Origin: Labyrinthula sp. Ha
Taxonomy: Eukaryota > Sar > Bigyra > Labyrinthulida > Labyrinthulaceae
Assembly (NCBI GenBank): GCA_015227615.1
Contig: JAALGZ010000042.1
Location: 62,001 to 126,000 of the forward strand
Length of the DNA: 64,000 bases
Direction of reading: 5' to 3'
Shown here: positions 11,501 to 25,160 of the stretch, piece by piece
How the letters are laid out: each line of letters starts with the position of its first letter
How positions within the stretch are numbered: the stretch's first letter is position 1
Made by a program: the position numbers and the translations under genes
The notes under the pieces: model-generated
The model's input: only the letters and a program-made list of their open reading frames with translations
Told to the model about the DNA's origin: nothing
The model's database searches: none

Positions 11501-14500
11501 ATGGCTTAACTTTGATTAAGCGCGAAAATAGCTTTGGTCTCAGAAAGAAGGATTCATTTATATATATATCCTAAATGATTCATGTAGCAATTTCTCTACC
11601 AAACGATTCGTACTTAGGCTCAAGACTCTGGTATGAGCTATATTCTCAAAGTTCTGCTCTTGTTTCATGCTTCGTTTAATGTTTACTCATACTCTTTCTG
11701 CAGTTAAAATTCTTAGTGCTAATTGAATACTACGTATGCCTAAAGGCGAAATGGGCTACACGTTCGGACACACTGGAATGATGAAGCACGAGATGTGTTG
11801 AGCACACTCTTCAAGTATAATACTGGTGATAATTTATCGCGCGATATGCATCAGCTCTGTACTATGCGGCAGTTTTTGAAGAATTGAATACTATTTTGGA
11901 TATTCTGCACTATGTCACGAGTATCCTAGTCGTAGTCCAGTATTTTAATAACTCTTATATAGGCTTTGCCCACAACGGCGTTAGCCTAATTCAGGAGCAC
12001 CTATTACACATGATGTTTCCTTTTATCATTAGGATAATTCTTAAATTTTTCTAGACCAGGGATAACAGATCCTATCATACGAACCTTTGTTTCATGGCTA
12101 CCGGGTGCTTGTTCTTGAGAATGTGCCGGAATCTGTTTAGATCAACTTCAGATTGTCCCAAAGTTGTTGATGATATTATTTACTGAGATGCCAGGTACAC
12201 CTGAATTTAGTCCTAAGTGCACCTGATCTACTACTAGTTGTAAAGTCTTATAATATATTCCTGTCGAGCTTATGAAATATGAGAGTTTTACATTCGTTGA
12301 TATTGCTATATGGCGAATGACTAGGATTGATTTGAAGCGGTTGTTATATATTTCACTAGACACCCTGTTTTTATAGTATGATCCGCAACTAACTATTTGA
12401 ATCGAAGATCAAGAACATGATCTACATTTAAAATTAGAGGAACTCAAATTTATAAGTTTCAATCTACAGCTGTTTCTATAATTAAGAATTCCTCTGTTCA
12501 GAAGCCTTTTTTTATAGATGTTTGCGAGATTCCAGCTGTAAATATAAGTACTTGGAGTTTGTTTTGGAATTAAAAATGTTTTCTCCCGTTAGTCATGTCA
12601 TAAATCCCTAAGAAGTGGCGATATAACAGGGCTGAGCCAAGAAATTATGTTTCAAAAATTCGTTCAGGCAAAAAATAATGATTTGGTATTCTTCACGATA
12701 ATTATGTAGTGATGAAGTAAACACGTTTGCTTTTCACTAAGTCTATTCCAGTACTAGTGCCTCTTCTAATAAAAAACTGTGTAAATATTAATGGCATATA
12801 TCTACCAAGTATGTGTCGAAGAAGCAATAGAGAAACCAAATTTGGAGTTGCTTCACTTGAAGTTTGTTTCAAGCTAGTAGCAATCATTCAAATTTCAAAT
12901 AGAACTGTCTCTTTGTTCACTAAGGCCATGTTTTGTTTCTGTTGCTTGAACTTGTTTCTTCTTGACTTTAAGCTGCAAGGGGGGATTTAGAGTTTGAAGA
13001 ATGGCTCGCTTTTTTTTTACTCCGGAGTCCAAAAAAAAAGTTATTTCTTGGGGAACCCCTAATACATTGGAAACCCTTTATACATATCTTTCTTCTCGTT
13101 AAGATGTTTTTGTTACTATTAAGTAATAAATAGAAAAATATACTTATCAGATAGAGCAATAGATATTTTGTCGGAAACAAAACCGGATATAGAATTAAAC
13201 ACGATCCGATAAGAAATCCTATTTCCACCTGAGGGAGTTTTTCTAGGAAAATAATCATTGCATATATTATCGGTAGACCCAATAAAACCTTCTTCCGTAT
13301 TCGTTCAGTACTGGGTCATAGAACATTTTCTATCTCGATAGTGCATTATTGAGAAAATACCGTGACATTGTTATTGTACTTGGACAGACATAGATTCTTC
13401 TGTCCTGGAATTGGAAATCACTCAACTTACAACTGGCGATATATTTTCTTAACGGTAGTACTGTTACTTATCGAAACAACATCACCATGGAGACTGTGCC
13501 AGGGTAGTACCGGAATGTTCTCTTACAGTAACAGGCTTTATCGGTATAGTACGGTAGTACCGCTTCCACGGTGTAGTGTCTTGCCCGAGAAGTCGGACTT
13601 GCCTCGGTATTATGCCTCAATTAAACCTCACCACAAATAATTCTCCAGAAAAAGGATCTCTAGAAAACCAATGTTAAAATATATTTAAGTATGCAGCAAA
13701 TAGCCCATTGGTAAGTTTTTTCTTTTCTTATTTGGTTAATGTACTTTTGCTTTGAATGGATTTAAATTGAAAAAAAAGAACAAAAATTTCACAAAACAGC
13801 AAAAGAGTATATATTTAAAATAAAGAAAAACTTTATTTCGGCTATAATCCTGTTTTGAGAAGCTGAAATATGCCATTATAAAGGAATTTTCATTTCCTAA
13901 CAGCCCTTGAGAAATAACATGATTTTCCATTAAGTAAAAATTGGTTCGGGTATATTTCAAAAGATAAAAATTTGAAGAAAAGAAGTATTTTTTAATGTTT
14001 TCCTTGATAACGGGAATTTTATAAGGTAAAAGTTTTTTTCTTATAGCAGATAAAATCCTAAAGAACTCTAAGAAAATGAATCTAGAAAATTGCTATCATT
14101 ATTTTCATAGTATTAGATGATGAAGCTGGTTTCATCGATAGGGATCGGATTTGCTTTATTTATAATTTAACAGTAAAAAATTTTCCCACATTTTTCTTAT
14201 TGATTTATTCTGGTAACTCCAAAATCATTTTGATTGATTATTCATAATCACTGATGATCAACAATGAATTGGGCCACATGGCCTTGGTCCAAGCGGTCAA
14301 AAAAACACGTTTTCGTTTTTTATACTGTAACTAAAGCTTCAAGAAATCAGCCGCATCCTATTACTGGATTATTCCCATGTCATGTGACCATTTTTTTAAG
14401 GTTTTGATACGGTAAAGAAAATAAGTAGGAAAATTTTGATAACTTAAAGCAGGGTTGCATAGTACATCTTTACTTTGTTGTTTAGTGAATAATCAGAACA

Positions 14501-15525
14501 TAATCAGAATCATTTCATGTAAATCAAAATTTCCATTTTTTATTGATTATTATTATAAACTGCGATGCCTATTTATGGACTAGATAGGCACTGCGCTAAC
14601 AGCAACAACTCAGAACAAAAAATGCCGATTCCAGGCTCATCCTGTTATTGCGTAGAAATGCGAAATCTTTCACTATTGGATGATTAATGAATCAGTATTG
14701 CCAACGCGGGCTAAATTTGTTTTTTGTGTAGAGAAGTAGCACGAGTTCAAAAATCGGTTTTTCACATGGGATGTTCGAGTATAGGGTCGTGGAGAACATG
14801 ACGGATAAGACGTTTATACTTGGAGTGAATGCGAGGGAGTGGATGAAATTGTTATCAGACAGTACTCTAATTTAATTAAAATAATATTTACTTTTTTTTT
14901 GCGCAAAATACATTTGAAAGTAGATTTCGGAGTACTTTGTAAATTCTAGGCATATAAATCAGACATGATAATAAGAATAGAACACAAAAAGGTTTTATAT
15001 CTAAAGAAATATACCTAAAGAGTGTCAACCTCAAAATTTTATATCTAGCCACCGAATAACTTATGAAAATTTCTCACAATAATACTAAGTCTCACAAATG
15101 CGAACTGAAGAAGGTTTTCAACACGATTGCAAGCTCCATGTTTCTACAGCCTACAGTGGTTTATAAGTATTACCAAACATATTTTCTGCTATTTTACACT
15201 CTATTTCACTTTTATCTCTAGTTTTTCTCTCCTTTCCACCCAGCTTGTCTCCTTTTATCTTTGTTTCACAGAAGCAACACAAATTTTCATAAAGTAGTCA
15301 GAAATATGGAATTTATCGTTATCTCCCGGTAACGACTGAAGTACCATGGTACTACCAAACCCACACTTTACCGTTAAATCACGGGAGAAGGTTTTGTTAA
15401 GAAACCTTATTGAGCGGTCAACACAATCCGGTCTCGCGTGATATTCCAAGTTGCCTAAGACGAACTCGGCAGTTGAGAACAATCCTTCGTCAACAAAATA
15501 CAAAGATTATTCAGTACAAAAATAA
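8574..15525. other. 7-kb AT-rich gene desert with hAT remnant
   Basis: No host gene is supported in this stretch. It holds many small open frames without recognisable content, a fragment of hAT transposase near 14.73-14.88 kb, a second copy of the phrase GGGCCACATGGCCTTGGTCC near 14271, and a slightly GC-richer patch at about 13440-13600. That patch has repeated GGTAGTAC-type words, which recur reversed at about 15344. The GGTAGTAC cluster on both sides of the transposase fragment may mark the subterminal repeats of a decayed element, but I could not define its ends. Confidence 0.45.
14731..14875 (+). mobile_element. hAT transposase C-terminal relic
   Basis: One frame reads SSTSSKIGFSHGMFEYRVVE and then NMTDKTFILGVNAREWMKLL before a stop at 14873. 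This is the end of a hAT dimerisation domain. It lines up with the C-terminus found inside the complete hAT element at 38.4-38.5 kb (FSHGRF..., NAREWMKL). Upstream sequence cannot be read as transposase, so this is a fragment or a strongly decayed copy of a related element. Confidence 0.7.
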
Positions 15526-16251
15526 ATGGATCAAAACATGTTTTCAAACCAAAACACTTCAAATTATCTCTATCCATCTTTTGTCACTCCAAACTATTAC
15601 CCAGTTCCTAATCAAAACCAAGCAAACCCATTTTTTCTGTCGCTAGAACCACAGTTGAACTACAAGTACCAAGAATTATGGTACCCACAGAAAAATGATA
15701 AAAATCTTCCGCCACAACTTTCTTCATCCTGCTCAGAAAGCTCGCTTGGTGTTTGCAAAGAAAGCAATACTGTTGGATATGAAGAACGCTTGCCAGTTGA
15801 AGTGGAGGAAGTTCGTCAAGCAGCTAGAATTCTAGTAAGGATGAAAGATCGTGAAGAAGAAAGTTGTTTAAGAACTCTTTGTGCAGTTAGTGAAACAAAT
15901 TTGAAGCATTTGAAGAGAGGTGAGTATTTAAGATCGAAGGATTTCCAAAGAAGGACACTGGAGTTGCTGAAACAGATACCGAACTATAAGAGTATAGAGC
16001 TTAAGAAGAAATCAGCTGTTTTTGAAGCACTGTTGACTCTGCTGTGTAAAGATTTGACACTAATAAGAACAAATGCTAAGAATCCTCGGAAGAAAGTTTA
16101 TGATAAAAAGTTGAAGAAGACTTATAAATCAAAGACTGAAGCTATTCAGAAAGGTTTGCTTGATGAGATTATTGTACTAACAGGTGCAGTCGCGTTCAGA
16201 CAAGTGAATGATCAAGCAATATTTGAACGATTGGATGAAATTAGCAAGTGA
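15526..16251 (+). CDS. Hypothetical helical protein
   Basis: A 241-residue open frame from a clear ATG, not recognised as any family. The first ~65 residues are rich in Asn, Gln, Pro and Tyr (YPSFVTPNYYPVPNQNQANP) and look disordered. Residues about 78-241 are charged and predicted helical: EERLPVEVEEVRQAARILVR, then LRTLCAVSETNLKHLKRGEY, a Lys-rich patch NPRKKVYDKKLKKTYKSK, and a C-terminal helix AIFERLDEIS. There is no signal peptide or membrane segment. The gene converges with importin-alpha, about 100 bp between stops. Composition and codon use match the neighbouring genes, so I believe it is a real gene. A nuclear adaptor or regulator is possible but is only a guess. Confidence 0.7.
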   Translation: MDQNMFSNQNTSNYLYPSFVTPNYYPVPNQNQANPFFLSLEPQLNYKYQELWYPQKNDKNLPPQLSSSCSESSLGVCKESNTVGYEERLPVEVEEVRQAARILVRMKDREEESCLRTLCAVSETNLKHLKRGEYLRSKDFQRRTLELLKQIPNYKSIELKKKSAVFEALLTLLCKDLTLIRTNAKNPRKKVYDKKLKKTYKSKTEAIQKGLLDEIIVLTGAVAFRQVNDQAIFERLDEISK

Positions 16252-16356
16252 AGTGTAGTTTATGGTAATAATGTAGTAGTTATGTAACTATGTAATTTTT
16301 TCTTCCGTGTGGAAGTTGTTTTGTAAACCTAGTATTAAAGGCAGTTCTTTTACGAA

Positions 16357-17934
16357 TCAGTTTTGAAAGTTGAAACCTGTATTTCCTCCTCCATTTCCTT
16401 GATCCATACCAAAGCCAAATTGCCCTCCTTGCTCTTTAGGTGCGAAGTTATCAACATGAGCTTCATCTTCTAGCTCGTAATAAGTATCTAAAATCCTTGC
16501 GGCTTTCTGGTAGACCATATTGTCGCCATGATGCTGTAGGTTTTCGATTTTACTAACACCATCAGCTTCTTCCACATATCTCGCCACAATATTTTCATCA
16601 GCATTAGTAGTTTCTTGCTGCTTCTTACCAACCTTTAGAACATTTTCCAATCCTTCAAGTGCAACTAGAAGGATCTTTCCATCTGGAACTGTGAGCAAAT
16701 CACACAAAGGTTTAATACATCCCTCTTGAACTAAGTACATGATCTGCTCTGGTGTTCCTCCAGCTGATGCATTGCTCACAGCCCATGCAGCTTCCTTCTG
16801 AATCTCAAACTGTTCCGTTTCTAGCATTTTTATCAGAGCTGGGAAGATTCCAGCGTTAATGACTAATTGAATCTGTTCAGGATTTCCAGCTGTAATATTA
16901 GATATAGTCCAACAAGCTTCTTTTCGAATTCCCTTCTTTTCAGAGCTTAATAAACCAAGAAGCGCTTGTAATGCACCAGTGCCCAACACAACTTGAGTTT
17001 GCATGTCATCTCCAGTAACGATGTTTCCGACAGTTCTCAAAGCTGGAGTTTGAACAGAAACTTCAACATGACCCAAAAGCTCTACACATCTTTGAACTAC
17101 TTGTGCTTCAATAACAGCTTGGATTCTATCGTTTGGTCCATCAGATAAGTAACTCAAGGCCCAGCAGGCATCAGTCAAAATCTCTGTATCGTCTGCGTAG
17201 ATAAGTTGGGCTAGAGATGAAAGAGCAGGTCTTACCATTCCAAAATCTGGTGAAGGCTTTCCTCTGCAAAAATTAGAGAGCGTCCATGTAGCATTTCTCA
17301 ACATTGTCAACTTCGCATCTTTTTTAATCTGTTGCATGAGCGCTGGAAGTGCTCCTGCTGATAGGACCAAGTCTCTACAGTTGCAACTATCTCCAGCAAT
17401 GTTACCCAGTGCCCAAACCGCTTGTTCTCGAACATCGTCCATAGAATGATTTAACAACTGTACGAACACAGGGATCGCACCAGCATCTATAACAACCTGT
17501 GTATGTTCAGAGGTACCTGAGGCTATATTTGTTAACGCCCAAGCGGCTTCAAAAACTAACGTGCTGTCTTGAGATGTCTTTAAGAACTCAACAAACTTGG
17601 GTACAACTCCTGCTCGGATAACGATATCGATGGGAGGATTTCTTTCCATACTTAGCAGCTTTCGAAACATAAGAGTGTATCTTTTCTGAAGTTCAATATC
17701 ACCAGAATTTACTCCCTGCACCATCTCCGCAATATTGTTATTAGCAAGGTTGATCGTCGTGTCGACAGTGGAAGTCTGCGACGGCTCTAGCCTTCGTCTT
17801 CTGTTCAACCGCTCTTCTTTCTTACTCTTACGAATTTGCACGGTGGTAGCTTCTCTTTGACGACGAGCTTGATCTACATCCACTGTTGCTCTGTGATCTG
17901 TCACTGGCGTGGTTGTTGAAGGAGGACCGAACAT
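16357..17934 (-). CDS. KPNA: Importin subunit alpha (karyopherin alpha)
   Basis: A 525-residue nuclear import adaptor that binds classical nuclear localisation signals and importin-beta. The N-terminal IBB domain is seen at about 13-48, with [20 protein letters not shown] and the basic run [14 protein letters not shown]. It is followed by about ten armadillo repeats (about 75-480) with the Trp/Asn NLS-binding ladder: [57 protein letters not shown] and [12 protein letters not shown]. The tail is acidic then Gly/Asn-rich and ends in FNFQN. I place the start at the ATG at 17934 (MFGPPSTTT), which gives the normal family length. The frame stays open upstream to 18126, but that extension has no family similarity and covers the promoter motif at 17994-18003. 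Confidence 0.97.
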   Translation of the reverse strand: MFGPPSTTTPVTDHRATVDVDQARRQREATTVQIRKSKKEERLNRRRRLEPSQTSTVDTTINLANNNIAEMVQGVNSGDIELQKRYTLMFRKLLSMERNPPIDIVIRAGVVPKFVEFLKTSQDSTLVFEAAWALTNIASGTSEHTQVVIDAGAIPVFVQLLNHSMDDVREQAVWALGNIAGDSCNCRDLVLSAGALPALMQQIKKDAKLTMLRNATWTLSNFCRGKPSPDFGMVRPALSSLAQLIYADDTEILTDACWALSYLSDGPNDRIQAVIEAQVVQRCVELLGHVEVSVQTPALRTVGNIVTGDDMQTQVVLGTGALQALLGLLSSEKKGIRKEACWTISNITAGNPEQIQLVINAGIFPALIKMLETEQFEIQKEAAWAVSNASAGGTPEQIMYLVQEGCIKPLCDLLTVPDGKILLVALEGLENVLKVGKKQQETTNADENIVARYVEEADGVSKIENLQHHGDNMVYQKAARILDTYYELEDEAHVDNFAPKEQGGQFGFGMDQGNGGGNTGFNFQN

Positions 17935-17993
17935 CTTTATTCTTGGCTTTATGTGATTTTTATTTGTTTTCCAACGGATTCGAATGACGGATA

Positions 17994-18003
17994 TTTTGGG
18001 CAA
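17994..18003 (-). promoter_or_regulatory. TTGCCCAAAA promoter motif, importin-alpha
   Basis: TTGCCCAAAA read on the minus strand, about 60 bp upstream of the chosen importin-alpha ATG. It lies inside the upstream in-frame extension, which argues that the extension is not translated. Confidence 0.5.
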
Positions 18004-19033
18004 TTTGATTTGCCAATTGATCTGCGCCGGGCCACAAAAGAAAGACTGGTTTGGACAAAGTGAAGTGCTTGTAAAAAATCCTTCAGAGCTTGCACACGCC
18101 TTGAATTGACGGCCTGAAAACCCCATATACTATAGTTATAGTAGTAGGGGAAACATTATTTCTATTTAAGTTCTGATATTTCTTTTGTGCCTTCTTCTCT
18201 CTTTCCTTTGCTTTGTCCATGCAACAACTGACACCGGGCATGGAATGCTATATTCCTTATAAAACCCTAATCTAAGTCAAATTTTATGTTGACATAAATT
18301 GTATAACTCACTATTAGTAGTTGAAAAGTTTTGTAGGAATATATTCAAAGCTTAAGGAGAAACATAGTTGTTATCGATCCCTCAGACAATTGCTGTGGCT
18401 TAATTAACTAGTGTGAGATTTGTGAACAGATCTGAGCCATCTTTCGGAGCGTTAGTAAGAATCATCATATTTAAATTTAAAATCTGTACGTGAAAAATCA
18501 TAAACTATTGTTTATCGTGCTCACAGATATTTTCGGTTTATTACCACTAGCAGATTGAGTGATACTAACCGTGACTAATCATAGGTTTGGATTTAAAATT
18601 CTTTCTCTTTTAAAGTATTTGGCCTTACTCGTGTAAATCCAACATTTTAACTTTCATTTTAGAATAAATAGTAGTAGTTTTTCATCGAATAGTTCCTTAT
18701 TGCCTCTTTTACATGCTAGTCTGCCTAACGAGATAGGTAGCATGCACGGATAGAACTACTCAGCATCCAGCTGATCAATGTTATCGGTATGTGCATTTAT
18801 GAAAAATTTTAATAATAGAATAACAGAAAACATTAAAATCAATGCTTTCGTAAATAACTAACAGAAAACAGATTAGAATTTTGAAGTCTAGAGTGAAGGA
18901 GATACAATTTGTCTTGAAATTTTGTCAATCACACACACACACACCTCTATTGCAAATGTTAAAGCTGATAGAGTATAATTTTTATTTAAAAACTCGTATC
19001 ATTAGCAGTATGTTGTTCCACATATTATTAAAG

Positions 19034-19130
19034 TACTATTCAGATATAAGATTTGACATAGTGTCTTAGGCAGTATATTTTCTTAGACATTTTTAAATAC
19101 TAGTTAGATTTAAGATTTGACATAGTTTTG
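19034..19130 (+). repeat. Short direct duplication, 64-bp spacing
   Basis: The phrase AGATTTGACATAG and its flanks (TACTA.T.AGAT.TAAG) occur twice, starting near 19034 and 19098, with a 64-bp offset and a few differences. It looks like a local tandem duplication. Confidence 0.5.
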
Positions 19131-22100
19131 AAGGTTGTAAGCACGGAAAAGGATCCGTTTCACGAACCTCCAGTTTTTGAGTATCTCTTCGCATCATCTC
19201 AATATGAATTCAAACAGTTCATTTCATAAACTAACCATAGAGAAGATACCCCTAGCTCATTCACCCTTATTCTAATACAGCTCTACATCCGTAAAATTTT
19301 TAACTGTAAACGCCCTTTATATTATTCTAGCCCTTATAAAAGGATGAAGAAACTAATCATAGACCATTGGTATAGAAACTCATGCATGCTATCGGTTTTT
19401 GATATTACCTGAAGTTAAATAATTTGTTTTCCAAGGTTTTTGTTTAGAAATTATTGCTATCCGCGTTTAAGGATAGTTTTAATGAAAAAATAGTTGTGGT
19501 AAATTGGGATGCTGTTTTCTAAATAATAAGGCGAAATGTAAACTTTTGACTAGACTGTAGTAACTCATATACCATCTCTTCAGACATAGTCTTATGTCCA
19601 TAGAAATAGACATGGAATCTAACTTTTGTTTAGGACCGGGTGATGCTTGAAATCAAACAAAAAATTGTGATTTTCTGGACGCCTCGATGCATGAGTTATT
19701 CGGCTCTTTTTCGGTGTAGAATAAACTCTATACACCAAGATACAGAGCATTAGAGAATCAGTTATTTTTTAATTGGTTTTATAACTAATAAGAATAGAGT
19801 TATCCCCCTCGTTTTCAAAAGTAAAATTAATGGTGGGAAGATATTATATTATTGCACAAACCTGGAATCCAAATATCCCAAAAAGAATTATAAAATATTC
19901 CTGTTCAAAATATCATGCGCTATTAATAGAGGAATTACAATATGCAATAGCTCTCAATTATCTATAATTAAACATGGGTAACACTTCACGACCAATCATA
20001 CGATTTAACTAAGTGAATTTACCGTAGTTACATTTCAAGACTGTATATTTTTTACGAGGCGTACACTAAATTGAGAGTGTCTCTGTGGGTATATCTTTAT
20101 TTAAAAACTAAAATACAGGAAGTAGAAAAAAGTATTTTTCTTGAGCTACATAAAAACAATTTCAAATTTAAGTAACAGGAGATAAAAAATGGCCTAAGGG
20201 CATAGACCCTTAGTAGCTATGTATCATATTTCCCTGCACAACCCACATTAGGATAAATATATTTTTAGAAAGTCAGGAATATAAAGGCTTGCCATATAAT
20301 TATGAGGTAAATCAACTATGTTTCATTTAAGCTGGTACTAGATAAACAACTCTTTGGAATTTAACTCTATTATCTTGGTCAGATAAACTAACCGAGACTA
20401 TATATAATCAAAGTAACTTAAAGTATAATGCTTGACACGTGCGACATTTACAGAAGTAACTAGATACTAGTTGGAGAACTTCACAAAGATGTTACAGATT
20501 AGAATTTTTAAGATATAAAAACATGTTCTCGAAACAATATTAAAAAAATGTATTTATGGTGACCCAGCTTAAATTATTAACAAATGAAGATTGCAAAATT
20601 GTTCAGTAAATATTTCTTGTAGGTGCAGATTCCGGCTAGGATAAGATGTAGCCAAAATAATTTGTTTTAATATATGCAACGTCTCTTGTGCATTAGAAAG
20701 TGCATCCATGTCAAATGCCTCTTGATTAAACTTAGTTGAAAAAACGAATATAAGAGCTTACTCAATAGATCGTTATGTTGGACACTGGTGAATTGCTAGG
20801 TTCTAATTTTAATTGTTCAAGAGTAAAGACTTCAGAGTATATGAAATTAGTATTTACATTTTGATCTTTCGTTACACAATGTTCATTCATTTATCTACTA
20901 ATGGTTTCAGCAGGAATATAAAGACTAGAATAATAGATTTTGGGAGCAGTAATCTTCTGATTCCAGAAAAAAAACGTCACATTCTAACTTTCAGCATTCA
21001 CCATACTCTGATGTATCGGAAATTAATTATAATATCCCTAGAAGCATGTGCTAAAATTATCTATCTTTTTGAATTTGGGTTGGATCTTACTAGTGAACGC
21101 ATAACTCTATCTCTATTATTAAGATCGTAAGCATTGTTTATACTTTATCCATTAGGCTTGAAGAATAAAATACCTGAAATCAAGCATTTAGTACTGATTA
21201 TCGCTATTATGAGTTTTACTGAGGCAATCAGTTACATTGGGTATATTGTCTCTCAAATTTCCTTTTCTATGGAAAGCATAATAAAAGAAGGTAAATTAAA
21301 AGGAGTATTAGCGGTTATTCCATAGCAAGATTATCAAATTAGTTTCCCAAGTTATTGTTTTGGGAGTCCAATTGTTACCTTAACTAGGATGTTATCAGAT
21401 CAAGTATAGTATCAGATCTTAGCTGTTAAATCCCATAAGTGTGAATTATATCTCAGTTAAGGATTAAAGGTAGCATCAAATATCATTAAAAAATTTGCAA
21501 AGAATGTGGCCAGTATCAGCTATTTTAATATACAGGCCTATTTAAGACTGTTATTTTAAATTTGATATTCGATAATTGACGGAATAGTTTAAGCACAATC
21601 CAATAATTTACTTCGACGAATTTATATCTGGTTATGTTCATGATCGATCATTTTGGTAACGCAACGAGTTATAATTATCTAAACTGTATATAGTTTCGTT
21701 CGTTTCCTGGCCTTAAAATTATAGATGACACAAGAATTGCTTCAGGTAATTTTCTCCTTTAATTAGTTCAGAGGATATTAACTGTGTAGAAACATTTTTT
21801 TGAACATATATTGAGCTCAACCCAGTAGAAATTGCTTTAAATTGTATTTCTAGTCTGTGTTAACTAGATTTTACGATAAAAAAAAATTATTATCTAGGTA
21901 TCTATTTGGTTTTGTTTAGATTGGGCAAAAAAAGAACATTAGATGTAATAGGTGCGAGTTTTAACACAAATTCATAATAGAAATAGCTTTAGAAAATATG
22001 TTGATGACTAGAAATGAAACGTCCTTTTGAAAATTCTAATTCAGTAAAAATAAATAGTGTAATACTTATTATACTTAATATTACTGACTATCAAAACCAT

Positions 22101-25100
22101 TTATGCTAAAAAGCCTTATTCTTACCGTCCGTTTATGAACACCACTAAATAGTCATTAGCGTAGATCGAGAAGTTACTAAGAATACAGGGAATATCATCC
22201 AAAAAGTCTTGTCCTCGGTTTACCTATATTCTGTATACGTTTAATGCGAGCAATATTTTCTGGGGCCCTGGTTAATTCTTCCAAAGATCAAAAGACAAAG
22301 ATTTTTGTTCTAAATGTTATGATATGTTCAGAAAAAAACATAGCTCAATTTTGCTCCTTACTTTTCTAAGATTCACAACTAATTTATTATAGTGTTGCAA
22401 TTCCGAGTCTAGTCCTGGCATTAAGCTGTAATTATTTTGCCAACTTCAAAACAGAAACATGTCTACTCGGAGATTATAGATACATATATCATATATAGTA
22501 TTAAGGGACATATACTCTTAAATCAGGAGGTAACATATCATATCTAAGCTGGGAATAATAACAATAACGTTCATGAAGTCGTAGGCCGACACTCGTGCCC
22601 TTTATTCAAAGCTCATAAGCATTTTATAAGACAGAGGGAATTAAATAATATAACAATAATTAACTAATTAAAATTAAAATTAAAAGAAGAAGAAGAAAAT
22701 ATAAAACCAGAATTGATGTTACATTAACCAGCGTCTACTCCCGGAGTGATTTATACGTTAATAAGTTTGTGTTATGACTACCAATTATTTGAAATGATAA
22801 ATATCCAGAAGACTATCGACATTTTCTGACTCAAGGTTCACGTCAAAATTGTATCTTCTCAATACCAATAAATGGCACTTATGTAACATACTAGAAGTTC
22901 TAAGAAGAACAGGACATAATATCTAAAAAGCATATGACAGACAGGAAAGAAATATGTATGATACAATATACTTGGGCCAATGTAGTTTGAATAAGAATAT
23001 AAGATTAACTAAAATAAGAATGTTAGGAAAACATTGCATCTTTCACAAGAATACAGCAAAATTTGTTTTAGTCTTAGTTTATATGGCAAAAAACAGAGTG
23101 TAATAACCTCTCGTAATACATTTAATTTATAAAACCATTAATAAATAAAATATATTGTCAAAGGAGATTCTTACTGCTTATTTAATGAAGGTTTATCTCT
23201 AAAAGTTATTCTTATTTAAATTGGCTACGGTTACCCCATTGATGACTTTACAGAACTGGAGCTCAATTGCTACAGTTTTGTTAGAATGATCTAATGATGC
23301 GTGATACGTTCAACAACATGATAGATTAAGCTACAGTGTCAACTAAATATTTTATTAACCGGAAGCTTCTGAGTAATAACCATGCAACATAACCTTTTAG
23401 CTCATGTGTCGTAAAAAGTTGAGCCAAGATCATAACTTCCTGGGTTCCTTTTGCGCCTGACAGAACTAAGACAGAAAATTTTGAGTTGTGTTAAAAGCAG
23501 ATCTTTCTTCTAAGGAATAGATTTACTTCTATGAATCCCGCTAGCAGAACTCATTCCGAGATCTTTTACAATAGAGTTGTGAAAGATTGTCCTATTAAGC
23601 TTAAGCAAAGTTCTTATAGTTTTTCTTTGAAAGAGTATTGCTAAGAGGATGACGAAAATTATATAATAACTTTCCAATTAGATTTAATCTGGTTTTCTAT
23701 TCACTACTTAAGTTCCATTTCAAACTGGTAGAAGTGAAACCTATACGTGTAGTAGCATTGCTAAGAACAATTGGAATTTGCAAAATCCAACTTTTAGAAT
23801 ATAAAAAATAATAATAATAATAATAAAAAGTATATTAAGACATGTCAAATTAGTTATATCCTTAAAATAACATATTTCTTAAGCTTTAATGGGTTCATGA
23901 ACCAGTTATTATTTATTCACTTAGTTGTATTTGAGTTCCGTAAATTTAATTAAATGAAAAGCTTTCAAGTTTTTGTGTTAAGAAATTCTCTGAACGAGTT
24001 TAATTTTGAGATAACATATATGTCAAAAGTATATTATGAAAACTAGAAAATAAATCAATTCAAATTTTGATCTTAAGATATTAATTATCGCAAAGATATG
24101 GTTATACACATGTACATATTTCTCAAGGCCGTTTGCAGCTGAAATTAGAAAATGGTGTATATCTGAGATATTCTGATGAATATAGAAAGCTTTTATCTAA
24201 GATTTAATATGGACTATAATGTTTCAGATGTTTTCTTTGTATTCAACATCGCTAACTCAATTTACATATACATCAAGTCCTAGAAAACTTAAAGGTTAAA
24301 GGACATCTTACTAGGCTTAATTAAAGCATTTAAGGGTCCATATATTTTATTTAAAACAAAAGAAACAATAATCACTGTATGTTGAATAATAAAAAGAAGA
24401 TATGTACTCGGTTGCTTCAAAATTAGAATTGAAAATAGTAAATCAAATAGATTGGGTATCATTCGGGTTACTGGAAGTAGGAAATTTTCATACAAAACAG
24501 TCATACATGGTTAGTAGCGAGAATTTTTTTCAATTAGCTTTTTTGATTGTATTAAAAGGTGTTTTTTTTATTGTTTTGATCTCTTAAACATTTTTTTCTT
24601 AAGGTACTTAGTTATATTTTATGCTACTATTGCTTCAAATCCAAATTTTCAACGTTAAAACTAGAGAAACCATTCATAAGGCCCAATAAATCTCTGAGCA
24701 ATATAATTAGCCCTTAAGGGTATAAATATTAGAATAAACATAGCTACGGAGGTGCTCATAAAGGTGCGATTTATTTTGTTTTCCTTTGTTATTACGTAGT
24801 CCGAGACTGAAGATATAGATGATTGTAGAACAACACATAAACCCTGCGTGAATAGGATCATTAAGTAAAACAACAATACTCACTGTTGAATCAAATGCAT
24901 TTTATTCGTTCTTTTCTACTGTGACTGGTCATTGTTTTTAAATGTTCATTCTTCTTGATTTTTATTTAGATCTTAGTTTTCAGGTTGGGGATTTGCAATT
25001 CCTCTTATCTCAAAGCATGGAATCAAATTTTTTGTCTGAAACTCTGTGGCATGTATGAAACCTAGCCATTTATTAAAAGCTTAATAAGAAAGCGTAGTGA

Positions 25101-25160
25101 TTCAATTTTGAAGTATTAAATAACTAAGTTGTTTGAGTTGAAATAGATTTTCTAGGTTCA

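Noticed and set aside
12968-13282. 104-codon hydrophobic open frame on the minus strand and a 33-codon plus-strand frame (MARFFFTPESKKKVISWG...) overlapping it
   Set aside because: Considered as an organelle-derived insert; no organelle gene is recognisable and the hydrophobicity follows from AT-rich codons.
13362-13640. 92-codon open frame
   Set aside because: No motif; the region is better explained by repeated GGTAGTAC-type words.
15255-15503. 82-codon minus-strand frame just beside the 15526 gene
   Set aside because: Starts only at TTG with a stop two codons upstream, no ATG, and no family similarity.
17935-18126. N-terminal extension of importin-alpha
   Set aside because: No similarity to the family, and it covers the promoter motif; the ATG at 17934 gives normal length and places the IBB domain at the N-terminus.
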